From Chaenocephalus aceratus (lineage: Eukaryota > Chordata > Actinopteri > Perciformes > Channichthyidae): DNA of 64,000 nt. The notes beneath the pieces were generated by a model. It ran no database searches. It saw only the letters and a program-made list of their open reading frames with translations, and was not told the origin of the DNA. Both the position numbers and the translations under genes were made by a program. Location: contig CM043790.1 in NCBI GenBank assembly GCA_023974075.1, forward strand, positions 18,057,883-18,121,882. The letters run 5' to 3'. Shown in pieces: positions 1-11,067 of this stretch; the first letter of the stretch is position 1, and each line of letters opens with the position of its first letter.

Positions 1-40
1 CGGACATGTCGCCTGCTGGTGTCCCATTTGACCACAGTAA

Positions 41-477
41 TAATAATAATAATTCCTTACATTTATTATAGCGCTTTTTCAATGACTCAAAGCATATACA
101 CACATTACACATATATCATACATGCAATGGTCAGAAACTGTGGACAATACCCACAGGAGCAAGTTCAGGTGAAGTATCTTGCCCAAGGACACACCGGCTT
201 TACAGACGCAGCAGCGGCGGGTTTCACCCCTTGATCATTGCACAGCGCACTGCACCACACCGTCCATCTTCACGCCTCGAGGTCATCGAGGCGCTTTTAC
301 AAGTATACATGTACTGTGGACAATACCCACAGGAACAAATCCGGGTGAAGTGTCTTGCCCAAGGACACAACGGCCTGACGCAGTGGCGGCAGGAGCGGGT
401 TTCGAACTGGAGTTCCCCAGCACTCCCCCTTGATCTGATGATCGGATGCACAGACCACTGCGCCACCCGTCCCCAAA
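41..477. repeat. Two adjacent copies of a teleost interspersed repeat
   Basis: Both copies contain the string TGTGGACAATACCCACAGGA (near 139 and 315), followed by GTGAAGT and CTTGCCCAAGGACACA. The first copy opens with an AAT run and ATTTATTATAGCGCTTTTTC. The second runs into GCGGGTTTCGAACTGG and ends near 477. A third partial copy lies at 14016-14158. I do not recognise a coding function. The GGTTTCGAAC string resembles a tRNA B box, so a SINE origin is possible but unproven. Confidence 0.6.
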
Positions 478-486
478 ATACCAAAT

Positions 487-1476
487 TTAGAAGCAGCATC
501 CCTCCTGCAGGTGGCGCCGTCGTTCCTCTGGAGAAATCCTCGTTCTCCCGAGCTGCATAGGTTCCTCCGGTGCCTGTGGTGGCGCTGTCACTGCTGGGCC
601 TGATGAAGAGGCAAACAAGGAATCCCATGAGGACTGCCTACCCAGAGAGCGCCCCTGGTGGCTGGGAGATCTTGTTGCGACTCGGCGTCGTTCTCTCTCT
701 CTTTCCCTGATGCGATTGTCAATTCGGAGAGACGTGGAAATGAGTGATTCGAGGTCTTGTGGTAACTTTAATGGAGCCAGGTGATCTTTAATAGTCTCTG
801 AGAGTCCATTGCAGAAGGCATCTATTAATGCTGGAGTGTTCCAGCCACTGTCTATGGCTAAGGTACGGAACTCTATGGCATAATCTACTACGGGCCTTGA
901 GTGCTGTTTGAGCTGCATGAGAGCCCGAGTGGCGTCACCGGTAGGTGAGGTAATATCAAATATGCGGCTCATAGTGTCTTTGAACGCTATGAAGGATCTA
1001 CAGATATTGGAATTTCTAGACCACTCCGCAGTGGCCCATGCGGCAGCTCTGCCGGTTAAGTGGGAGATCATAAACGCTATCTTAGCCCCATCAGATACAA
1101 AAGCTGCTGGATTAAGTTGGTAATGTAAATCACACTGGACTAAGAAGGCTCTGCAGTTGCTCGATTCTCCTGAGTATTTCTCCGGTGCTGCCAACCGCAG
1201 TGCAACAGGAGAGGCATGATTCACAGCAGGATTGGTATCAGGTGGAGTAGCAGGAATCAGAGCTGTGGGAGCTGCCTCCAGATGAGAGAGAAGCCCGTGG
1301 AGCTGTGTTGCCAGATGGTTCGCCTGTGAAGTGACGGAGGTCTGGAAACCCTGCAGGCGATCTGAAAGCTCCTTAACTCCTTGGCTAATATTCTTTAGCT
1401 GCTCCTGGTGTTGATGGATGACGTTACCCTGTACGGACAGGGCGGTCTGCAGCGTCTTGGGGTTGGCTGAGTCCAT
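487..1476 (-). pseudogene. Ty3/gypsy retrotransposon Gag, 3'-truncated
   Basis: The minus-strand reading frame encodes about 330 residues from a methionine at 1476 (MDSANPKTLQ); an upstream in-frame methionine at 1536 lies inside the LTR and is less likely. The N-terminal third is a predicted coiled coil (VIHQHQEQLKNISQGVKEL). It is followed by a retrotransposon Gag capsid-like domain containing YSGESSNCRAFLVQCDLHY, ISHLTGRAAAWATAEW and FRTLAIDSGW, then a basic arginine-rich stretch and EEPMQLGRTRISPEER. In this family a CCHC zinc knuckle and then Pol follow directly. Here the frame ends at QEGCCF, right where the knuckle should begin, and the next DNA (below 487) is unrelated repeat. The LTR upstream is in the right place (1496-1953). 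Gag would form the element's particle. This copy lacks protease, RT, RNase H and integrase and cannot move itself. Confidence 0.85.
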
Positions 1477-1495
1477 ATTTTGGTCAGTTCGTTCT

Positions 1496-1953
1496 GTTAG
1501 GAACCGTGACTCACTGATATGAGGACTCAATTGCACAACCCGGAGACGAAAAGGTTTGAAGAAAAATAAACTTTAATGGATCAAAAACAAAGAAACAGTC
1601 TTTACAGAGGGAGTGACAAAAACGGTCACAAAACAAAACGCTCTCATGGAGGATATCAAAAAGGTACTTGGTCTCTCTATGGCTGCTTGGATCTGACTTC
1701 TTGGCATGACGAACAAGACGAACTGACAATAGACAAGGGGAGACAGGACAATATATACAAGAGGTAAGTGGGAACAGGTGGAAACAATCAGGGGCGGGGC
1801 AGACGCTGATGATGGCGGGAAACAAGAACCAAGGAAGTAAAGGCACCTGGAATGAGACAAGGAGTACAAAATAAAACAGGAAGTGAAACAAACAAAAACA
1901 AACATGAACGTGACAAATACATAACAAACTAACATAATTGACGGGACACAACA
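1496..1953 (-). mobile_element. 5' LTR of the Ty3/gypsy element
   Basis: Read on the minus strand this segment begins TGTTGTGTCCCGTC at 1953 and ends TTCCTAACA at 1496, giving the TG...CA ends of an LTR and a length of about 458 bp. It contains a TATA-like TATATATT (near 1750) and an ATTAAA-type polyadenylation signal (near 1572), followed by the R/U5-like end. The gag start lies 20 bp downstream at 1476. No matching 3' LTR is in the window, so the ends were not confirmed by comparison. Confidence 0.65.
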
Positions 1954-1965
1954 GTTGGCACTCTG

Positions 1966-4074
1966 GTGGGAATGCTAAACACCATGGAAGGCCCCTCATC
2001 ATCCGAGCTGAGATGTGGGTCTCATGTTGACACCTTACTCAGCAAACTCCCTCCTCACTTCAGAGACTCGTTCGAGGAATACTGCTTCAACAGAGGAATC
2101 ATCCAGAGCGGTAGTATCCTCACATATACTCTCCCTGACCTAGCTGCGTGGCTCGAGAGGAAAGTCCAGATATTACAGGTTTCACGTAGAATAACTGTCA
2201 CATGTCCAGAGCCTGCACACACAGACAGTAAGCAGCGAAGAGTGGCTAAGCCACAGAGAGTCAGACCTGCTACTATACTGCTTGGTAGCCAGCAGGGAGC
2301 CCAACACTCTAATCCATCACCTGCTGCTAGCACTCCTGCCCAGCTAAATAAACGTGAACGTTTTAAGCCCTTCTGCCCTTATTGTAAGAACCAGGAGCAC
2401 TACCTCAACGCCTGTGCTGACTTTGCTAAACTCACTAACACTGAAAAGGCAAGCTGGATAAAGGATAACAGGAACTGCTGGAGGTGTGGGAGAGGGCACA
2501 CGCCTGAAAACTGCACCGTAATGAAGCCATGTGCAACCTGTGGACAACAACATCTTATCATACTAGCACGATGTGGCCCTCACAATGACTGTACTGACTG
2601 TAACTGCTTCCTCCAGTGTGGTCTTCACAAACCAAGTGAGCCGGTCAGGCAAAGTAATGCTTAAGGTTGTCCTTGTCCGACTACAGAATGGAAAGAAAAC
2701 CCTGAACACGTACGCTGTACTGGATGATGGCTCTGAAAGAACTATCATACTACCAGCTGCTGCCCGCCATCTCGGCCTCCTCGGACAGGAAGAGGTAATA
2801 TCCCTCAGGACAATTAGGCAAGAAATAGTGCAGGTGAAAGGAGGTACTGTGTCATTCAAAGTGTCAGCCATGACGAAGAAAGGTGCGAAACACAATATCA
2901 GTCAAGCCTTTATAGCTGCCGAGCTGAATCTGGCAGAGCAGTCACGTGCAGCTGAGTCCCTGAAGCAAAAATACAAACATCTTAGGGACATCCCACTGCG
3001 TCCTTTAATAAGCTCAAGCCCCATGCTGCTCATCGGGTCAGATAACACACATCTGATCATCCCCAAACCGCCTGTGCGCACAGGCCCAACAGGCTGCCCA
3101 GTGGCTGTATGCACGGCACTCGGATGGACTATACAGGGCACCAGCAGCTTCCATCAGCAGTCAGCAGGTGAGAGCAAACTGTCTCCATTCATCCTTCCTC
3201 TCCCATTCAGAGGAGCTGCATCAGAACGTGGAGAAACTTTGGCAGCTCTACACACTCCCCTTCAGGAGCATCAATGAAGTGACCCGCTCTGGTGAGGATA
3301 AAGCAGCCATTGAACTACTGGAGGACAAGACTGTACGTGTCGAAGTTGACGATGTGTCTCGCTACGCCACTCCACTACTGTGTAAGCAAAGTGCCCCCTC
3401 TCTGCATGCACCTCCTACTGCAACAATGGCTCTTCTAAGAGCTACAGAACGTCGTCTGTCTAACAACCCTAAGCTATCAGCAGACCACAATGAGGAGATA
3501 CATAAGCTGGAAAAGGCTGGTTATGCAGTGAAGATTAGCTCTGAAGAGGTGAGCAACTCCAAGGAGTCATGATTTATTCCCCACCATCTTGTACAACACA
3601 ATGGTAAACACAGAGTCGTCTTCAACTGCTCCTTTAACTACCAACAAGCCTCTCTTAATGACAATCTGCTTCGTGGACAGATCCTGGGCTCAGCGCTGCT
3701 TGGCGTGCTGCTGAGGTTTAGAGAGTATTCTGTAGCCATCAGCGGAGACATACGTGGCATGTTTCATCAAGTGCGTCTCCTCCCTGAAGACCAACCACTG
3801 CTCCGCTTCCTGTGGCGAGATGGGGAGACAGATCGCAGTCCAGATGTCTACGAGTGGCGTGTACTGCCTTTCGGGACCACCTGTAGCCCATGCTGTGCTA
3901 CAGAAAATCAGCCTGCCACGGTGCTACACTTCTGATGTTCCCGACATTACTTCCGCCGACCTACACATCTTCTCTGACGCCTCTGAGAGAGCATACAGCT
4001 CCGTCGCCTACCTGAGGTTTGAAGACGACAGAGGTAGAGTGCAGGTGTCATTCGTGATGGCAAGTCACGTGTAG
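1966..4074 (+). pseudogene. BEL/Pao LTR-retrotransposon polyprotein, broken
   Basis: Pieces in three frames follow the BEL/Pao order. 1966-2664: a DUF1759-like end of Gag (LLSKLPPHFRDSFEEYC), then cysteine-rich knuckles (CPYCKNQEHYLNAC, CWRCGRGHTPENC). 2573-3277: an aspartic protease of peptidase family A17 with the active-site motif LDDGSERT near 2721. 3168-3572 and onward to about 3910: the start of reverse transcriptase, with ELHQNVEKLWQL, RVVFNCS, the first catalytic aspartate in SGDIRGMFHQV, and LPFGTTCSP. After 3910 the frame jumps to the RNase H motif HIFSDASERAY near 3967, so the thumb, the YxDD box and the connection are deleted. Integrase and LTRs are absent. An in-frame TGA lies near 3570, and there are frameshifts near 2600-2660, 3160-3190 and 3910. 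The element would have copied itself through RNA; this copy is dead. The family call is firm. Confidence 0.88.
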
Positions 4075-4077
4075 CCC

Positions 4078-5725
4078 CGAATAGTCACAACGTCACCAAA
4101 ATCACACTGGTGTTGCATGTTCCCCTCTAGTTTATGCTCACCAAAGCATTTCACTCTGGGCCCAGCAGTTGAAAAACTAAAGGGCTTCCATATCCGGCAG
4201 AGCAGACTTTTATTTCTGAGGAAAATTAAGATCTTGTATTTGCATGCAGTCCAAGTCATTTCTGCGTTTCTGTGTAATATCTGAATACAATTACCCTTTT
4301 TCCTGACAAATAAAAATCCCTGTTTTAATAAGTTCAAGTGTTTTGAATTCTTTCAACAGCGCTCAACAGTTCTTTATTACCAGATCAGAGTTCAGCAACC
4401 GTCTCCGGAGCCGCATGCAGCTCTTTAAGCCCTCTGATTTGGCTTCCTTGACCTTAGACAAAAATAAGAAGGAAATTATATAGGCTACAAATATTTGTAG
4501 GAATATTTATATTTTGTTGCATGGTTGAAAAATGTTTTGTATCTTGTATTTTAAGGTGATACTGTGACACATATATAATGCCTTATATCCTGATACGGTC
4601 CCGCACCAGCGCATTTTCTTGCAGGTGAATAACCTGACCCCCGGCTCGATGAGCGAACTATGGATAAATTAAAGAAAATAAAAGTATCTAAGGAGAACAG
4701 AGGATAATCCTGCGTAGACAGAGGTATATGCTTGCACGTGTGCTTTCACAGCTAACGATGCTGGAGTCCGTTTAATAGAGAGAAGTTGTGGTGCTTCAGC
4801 CTTTAAGTAGGCATATTGGAGGAAAACCACGGAAGAGGAAGACAGCTGACGATCTACAGTCATAATTCAATCAGTCAACTATTTTTAGGGTGCAGATATG
4901 TTTTATTTATTTCAAAGTGGGTCCATTTTAATTGTATTTATGTTCTTCAAATGTGCAGAGGACTCCAGTGCTGTGTTTAATTTATTTTAAAGTAGGCCTG
5001 TGTATACGTGTATACACCTGTGTACACTCATATTACGCCACTTCCATATTTATTTACGTTATACGTAAATCGTAATTTCACTTTTACCCATAAACTCTTT
5101 AAAAGACGCGCCAGAAATTACATTATCAAGCAGCAGGCTAAATAATGGAATTCATTTCAGAGTAAAATTACAGGGGGCGCTTCAAAATCCGGCAGCTCTA
5201 GCACCTACACTGCCGGATATGGAAGCCCCTCTTTAGTTTTTCAACTGCTGGGCCCAGAGTAAAATGCTTTTGTGAGCATAAACTAGAGGGGAACAGGCAA
5301 CATCAGTGTGATTTTGGTGAGTGTATGACTATCCTGGCCAAAATTACAGGGGGCGCTTCAAAATCCGGCAGCTCTAACAACTGCACTGCCGGATATGGAA
5401 GCCCCTCTTTAGTTTTGTACCTGCTGGGCCCAGAGTGAAATGCTTTGGTGAGCATAGACTAGAGGGGGACATGCAACACCAGTGTGATTTTGGTGATGTT
5501 GTGACTATCCTGGCCAAAATTACAGGGGGCGCTTCAAAATCCAGCAGCTCTAACACCCACACTGCCGGATATGGAAGCCCCTCTTTAGTTTTGTACCTGC
5601 TGGGCCCAGAGTGAAATGCTTTGGTGAGCATAAACTAGAGGGGGACATGCAACACCAGTGTGATTTTGGTGAAGTTGTGACTGTCCTGGACAAAGTTGTA
5701 GGGGGGGTGCCATATCTGGCAGGAG
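4078..5725. mobile_element. Fold-back DNA element with one arm amplified in tandem
   Basis: The left arm (about 4080-4195) contains TCACCAAAATCACACTGGTG, CTCTAGTTTATGCTCACCAA and CTCTGGGCCCAGCAG. The right side holds the reverse complement of this arm three times in tandem (5164-5691). The ends are therefore inverted repeats, typical of a fold-back or non-autonomous DNA transposon. The 0.95-kb interior (4200-5160) has no protein I recognise. I could not define a target duplication or a superfamily. Confidence 0.6.
5164..5725. repeat. 176-bp tandem repeat, three full units plus a partial fourth
   Basis: Units begin AAAATTACAGGGGGCGCTTC at 5164, 5340 and 5516, each exactly 176 bp long. A degenerate fourth start (AAAGTTGTAGGGGGGG) is at 5692. 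Each unit carries TGCCGGATATGGAAGCCCCT, GCTGGGCCCAGAGT and AGTGTGATTTTGGTGA. The units form the right end of the fold-back element. ORFs across the array are repeat translations, not genes. Confidence 0.85.
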
Positions 5726-7470
5726 AAATACCTGCTCTGCTGAACATGTTATAGAGAACAGTGCAGATCTTCCCTATGGACACCATGATGAACCTAGTCT
5801 GAAATAAGGAACATTAATAGTGTGATATAGGCACAGATATAAGATCAATAATACACTTTATTTTAAGGCACCTTTCAAAGCATTCAATGTCACCTTAAAA
5901 TACAATAAAAAATAAAATATGAGTGGCATTACAATACAAACATGTGTTGAGTAGGAAACCACAGAGGAACATTACATTCAAAGGAGCAATTAAAGCGAGT
6001 GAAGCCAGTTTGAACACATTATCTTTTAGGCTTGCTTAAAAATAACACAGTGTCTGACATATGTTATATCATTACTGTCATATAATTGCTTACTATTCGT
6101 GGTTATCAGACACTTAAACAACAGAGAAGGTTTTAAGAAATAGGACTATACTGACAAATGACATATTATCCTGTCATTGTCTGTTCTGTAGGAAGGAGGA
6201 ACATAGCCGAGTGGGACTGCACTTAAAAACGGAAGTTTGTTCCAATACGAAGATTGTGACAGATCTGAAAAGTGTCCTTAAAACGAGCCTCCTCGCAATT
6301 GTATGCACATTATTTATTCCGCCGTTTGCTGTTTAATCTGATGGGAAATAGAGAGAGAAAAGCTTATTAAACTACTAGACGAACGCTCAATTCAGGCGAT
6401 GACGTCACGTTTGCGCGTCTCTGCGAACAGGGCTTCAATCTACGGCAAGGCTTCAATCTACGGCACAACACCGGCTCCCGTCGTTCACTTAAAAGTCGTT
6501 CGCGACCGACACATCACTTGTCTCCGCCCACATATCTGGGGGGTTTCGCGGTAATTGTACCGGAGAATGAAACCTAACTTTGACTCTTGTCAAAATTCTT
6601 CCCTTTATCAGGTATGTAGAGATAGTACAAAACCATAACAAATTGGGCCAAACTATAACATAACGTAAGGAGTGTTTTAAAGTGGTTGGGTGAAATATTG
6701 AGTGTGTTATTATTAGGTTTTATCACCTTGGGCTGATGTGTGTGATAGCCGAGAATGTGTAACGTCTATATGGTTACATCATACATGAACAAACACTGTA
6801 GCGCGCATTTGCCACCATCTTGTGTATTGTGTATGCACACAGTTATATGTAAAATGTTGTCTTTATATTTTAGTTAAATAATTCTGTGAGGGTTCTGCTA
6901 TGTTGTCAATTATATTATCTTATCAATGATATTGTGGTAATTAAGGAGTCTCATGATTGAAATACAGTGTTAATAGCCAAGTTGTATGTGCTATTGAAAG
7001 GTGTTGCATTTGTTGACTGACTCGAGTAAAGTACCGGAGAATGAAACCTAACTTTGACTCTTGTCAAAATTATTACCTTTTATCAGGGGCGTAACCATGG
7101 ATGTATAATGAGAACTGGATACAGCATGGGAGGCGGGGCCTCATTAATTCCTATGAGAGTTGCTCATTGGCACATGATGATAAAATGGCCCAACTTTTGA
7201 GAGTGAAACGTCACAGATTACCCGGCATGCCTGAGAAGTACCCGTATGTGCGCTCATAGCGCATGCGCAACTTTATCCATGCCCCCCAAAATGCTCATTC
7301 ACATCAAGCATGTCAATTTGCGTACACGTAACAGCACCGCGCGTTCATGACAGCATGGTAATGGATTGTTATTATGATGGATTTGATATTAACGAGGCGG
7401 CAGTTAGCAGCTAGCGGCTAGCTAGTAATTATGCTAATTTGCACATCAATCGTTATGTAATTTTATATTA
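5726..7470. other. Spacer with small repeat fragments, no gene seen
   Basis: AT-rich sequence without a supportable ORF. 5849-5935 (CACTTTATTTTAAGGCACC, TTTCAAAGCATTC) resembles 13128-13196 and is probably a shared interspersed repeat. A 55-bp direct repeat beginning GTACCGGAGAATGAAACC occurs at 6557-6612 and 7031-7087. From about 7090, AACCATGGATGTATAATGAG and a GC-rich stretch look like another short repeat. Nothing else is recognisable. Confidence 0.5.
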
Positions 7471-7627
7471 TGACATATATATATATATGTATACGTATAC
7501 ATATATATGTATATATATATATATCATATGTATATATATATATATAATACATACATACGTATACATATACATATATATATACATATACACATACATACAT
7601 ACATATATATACACATACATACATATA
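7471..7627. repeat. TA/CATA-rich microsatellite
   Basis: Alternating TA, GTATA and ACATACAT runs. ORFs here (tyrosine/isoleucine strings) are artefacts. The hAT element at 7628 was inserted into this tract, which resumes at 8989. Confidence 0.9.
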
Positions 7628-8988
7628 CAGTGGCGGCTGGTGGAACATATTTTTGGTGGGGCTATTGATAGAGTGAGTACACATTTTTTTTGGGAGAAAT
7701 TACCCCTTAAATTAGGACTTCTGGTGATGTAATGGCGCGTTTCCAGTGCAGCGCGGAGCTCGCTTTAATGCTGCGTTCAGACCGGACGCGATGCGAATAT
7801 TCGCTTCGCTCTAAACGCTCCTATCGCATCGCTCTAGTCGCTCGAGTTTCACCGCAGCTGTCAGCTGTGTTTACTCGCATCATTCAAACAAGACGCGCTG
7901 GCTCGGGAGCTACAGCTACAACACAAACATGATTTTCCGTGATTAAATTGTAATACACGTTTCTAAATGATGCCGACGTAACAACATACTGATACCGGTT
8001 AGTAAAAACCATGAATTAATGCTTTGACAAGTCTGCAGACAGACGATAGGCGAAAAACCCTTTTAAAATGCTTGTTCCCTGAATGGAGCTTGGCTAAGCT
8101 AACGTTGTATATGCTCCGACCGTCCACACTCACAACAACGGCCTACAGACATAAATAAACCAGCGACTGTATTCTCCATGACACAGACAGTCTGTGGTTT
8201 GTACTTGTTTAACTTTTGTCTAGTTTCTGAACAGATCGTATCTGTCCCCGGCTGTTTGAAGAGCAAGCATGTGAAACAAAAGATAGCATTTACCTGTTTG
8301 CATCGTTTGCATCCAGCTAGCCATGTGAGAAGCCTTGTTGATACGTTTTGTCTTTTTCACGAGCTTGCTGTATATACAAATCGGGTTGGTCCGGTCCAAG
8401 GTCTTTAAGTATCAATTTCTCCCAAACTTCTCCTTTCAAAAGGATTGGAGAGTAGCTCTTGGGCGGACCGAGGTTCCGGCGACTCCACCTGCACACCATT
8501 CTCATCCAAATACTGCGTCACCTTGGTCACTCACGAGTCTAAAAAACAACTCCTCACGTCAACGCACGTAAGCAACATGGGCACCAACGTGAGCGCCCAC
8601 GTGACCAAAAATATTTGACGGCGCTGATTGGCTGAAATTATGTTTTGGCGGCACAGTTTACTATTGAGACTTTTGCAACCTGCTGGTTGCTGCTGTTTCG
8701 CTCGGGGGCTCTGCCCCGTAATGATAAACTAATGCCATGGGCAAGGCCAGGCAGGAAACAGGTGACTTATCAGTAACTTTAGACATCGTAACACAATTTT
8801 AAACGAGATTGTATTGTAGATTATACATTTTTGTGATACTAATTGTATGATATTTACCTTGTTCATTACAAATTAAAATATATATATTTTTTAATATATA
8901 TTTTTTTATTTAATATTTTTTTTTTTATTTTGTATCTGGCAAGAGGTGGGGCGGCGCCCCTAGCGCCCCTATGGGCCGGCCGCCACTG
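7628..8988. mobile_element. hAT-type DNA transposon, non-autonomous
   Basis: It starts CAGTGGCGGCTGGTG and ends GGCCGGCCGCCACTG, inverted repeats of the hAT CAG...CTG type. The flanking 8-mers are TACATATA (7620-7627) and TACATACA (8989-8996), 7 of 8 identical, fitting the 8-bp hAT target duplication but lying in a repetitive tract. No transposase is visible in the 1.36-kb interior; short ORFs are not recognisable. Confidence 0.72.
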
Positions 8989-9003
8989 TACATACATATA
9001 TAT

Positions 9004-9175
9004 ATATATATACCAGGGTTTCCGCTAGGATTTTTCGTCGCCGGTCAAATGTCCGGGCAGAATTTATTTTACCGGACTAATTTGAAACTTACCGGTCATA
9101 TTTCCATAATAATAAGAGTTGTGTAGCAGAGTTTCCGTTAGCATGTAATTACCGGACTATGAGCATATATATATA
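9004..9175. repeat. Transposon-end fragment
   Basis: CAGGGTTTCCGCTAGGATTT followed by repeated ACCGG motifs (TTACCGGAC, TTACCGGTC, TTACCGGAC) resembles the end of a CAGGG-type DNA transposon. No opposite end was found, so the call is weak. Confidence 0.3.
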
Positions 9176-10325
9176 CATACATATATACAGTGCAATAAGA
9201 AGCTACAGGGACGTTAATCTACGTCGGTAATATTAACTTTATTTAATACAACATTTACGGTACAAGATTGAGATCATACAGCATAATGTAGTATAATGTT
9301 ACAAATGATGAATTACAGCAAACATGTGCAATATATCCATTATTACAGCTCCGTGGGATGGCAGTAAGGCGATATGGTCCGTTCTTATTGTGCATCCATG
9401 GGTAAAGATAAACGCATGTAGTGCTGAACACGTAACATGAACGTGCCGGGCGGCGCGGTCCCGTGGGTTAGATGCACGTTCATAATGCAGAGGGAAATAA
9501 CTCTCAGAATAACGTTATTAGCACATTTTTACAACTTGAGGAACGAATGTTTTTAATAAGGGCTATACAAGTGTTCATACTGGGTTGTTTATTTAGTTTA
9601 AAAAAAATTATCCAACGATTTACAGACCACTCTTTCCCCATGTAAGTCAGTGGGAAAAAGTGTTTCCGGGCCTGGCAACCAAACGGAAGTGTAGTAACGC
9701 CGTTTGGCCACCACGAATATTTTCATCTGAGTCCGGCGCACTTCCTGGGGGCTTGGGCGTAACATGTGCACAAGATGGCGTCTATTAACTTCCGGCGGGT
9801 GGGTGTGAGGGCGAGTACTTCCGGTTTGGTGAAAGCATGGGCAAGCCTGGGCAGCAATGATTAAAAGATTTCTTGCTCCCAAACCAATTGTGTATTTCAT
9901 TGTGGTCATTACAAAAAGCAGTTATACCATACTATGTTTAGGTACTAATGAATTACTGTATAAACAAATGCACACAAAAATAACATAGGACAATACATAA
10001 TATAATAAATCCACAATATGATAACATTTTACACATTCATTTAATACACTTTTACAAAACATAGGTTGATGTTATATCAGGGGGGGGGGAAATACATATT
10101 TAACAGATCAAGGCAAGATAAGTTAGTTAGCATCCACAAATTGTGTTAATGAATAACATCATATGACATTAAATGTCTGCCAATAAACACCCCTTTCTTC
10201 CTCACATTGGTCCTTTGAGTAGAGGATCTTTTGACTTATAGAACACACTTGGTTCTGGTTTTAGCAATTGAAAGAACTATATACAGGAAAATATTCATGT
10301 TAGATCAGTAATGTAGTGTGGTACA
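9176..10325. other. Spacer, no gene seen
   Basis: AT-rich sequence with a 10-G run near 10081. The ORF at 9598-9909 has no recognisable domain and lies in GC-richer repeat-like sequence. It may hold 3' flanking sequence of the minus-strand SWIM/YqaJ-like pseudogene. Confidence 0.4.
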
Positions 10326-11067
10326 CTAATTTAGTGTAGTGCATATCAGTCCATGTAAAATTAAAATAATCTCCCTAATGGTTGTAGCCACCTCGCAGTC
10401 TCTGCCGATACACTGTATAAGGATATCCTCCTCTGCAAAAACGACGAAATCACACCACTCCATCCCTGTGAGTAGGAGCTGGCCTGCGATGTCTGCTGAG
10501 AAGTCCTTCTATGCCTCGCTGACTTTGAGGACATCTGGGTCTGGCAGCTTCCCCCCGCACGGCCTTGTAACTTGTACTCCTTTGAACATGTTTATATGAT
10601 AATTAGGACTTTAAGAACAATTTTACACTCAGACAACCAATCACAAAGTTGTAGCAGGCTACATACAATTACTTAGGACAATAGATATTACCGGCTTACC
10701 ACCGTCAGCAACTGTAAACTGCTTTGGCTTAGTGGAAGTGAACACCATGTCACTCAATTACACAAAAGAATTGTCAAATTAATTGAAATGGTCATTGATG
10801 CAACATACTAAATCAGCTCTTGGCACAAAGGAAATAACGGTGGATTGGTAGTGAACACATACTGGTTCTTGGCTTGTGCCATCGCTGCTCTGTTTCAGTG
10901 CAGCTGAGGACGGGGGTACAGCAGCCAGGTTGAGTGTGGAGTAGTGTGCGGTCTGGAACAGGAGTGCAACATTGTGGTTGCAGGAGTGCTGTTCCAGCTA
11001 CACAGGAACACTGTGCCACTGCAATCTCCACAGGTGAGCAGTTCTCAAAGACAATATACACATTCAA
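10326..11067 (-). pseudogene. SWIM zinc finger / YqaJ-nuclease-like gene fragments
   Basis: Two minus-strand blocks in the expected order. 11067-10813 contains a SWIM-type finger: CSCVAG, then in the next frame CNHNVALLFQTAHYS, then back in the first frame SCTETEQRWHKPRT. The CxC...CxH ligands are therefore all present, but two frame changes separate them. 10589-10326 contains PDPDVLKVSEA, a stop, then SADIAGQLLLTGMEW, CDFVVFAEED and IQCIGRDCEV. These match the C-terminal part of YqaJ-like recombinase/exonuclease domains (the QxQGQL..TG..WCDFVV...RI.D pattern). In fish and invertebrates SWIM fingers and YqaJ domains occur together in multi-copy proteins that are probably mobile or virus-derived (recollection, not searched). 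Further exons may lie at 11.1-11.8 kb, for example an exon-like segment followed by GTAAGAG near 11655. Stops and frameshifts make it a pseudogene. Confidence 0.5.

Noticed and set aside
285..477. Possible tRNA gene or tRNA-derived SINE head
   Set aside because: A B-box-like GGTTTCGAAC is present, but I could not fold a cloverleaf or place an A box, so no tRNA is called.
5164..5725. CRISPR-like regular array
   Set aside because: The 176-bp units are contiguous and nearly identical, without short repeats and unique spacers; the DNA is vertebrate. It is a tandem repeat.
6557..7087. The 55-bp direct repeats as LTRs
   Set aside because: No TG...CA ends, primer site, polypurine tract or coding sequence between them; kept only as an observation.
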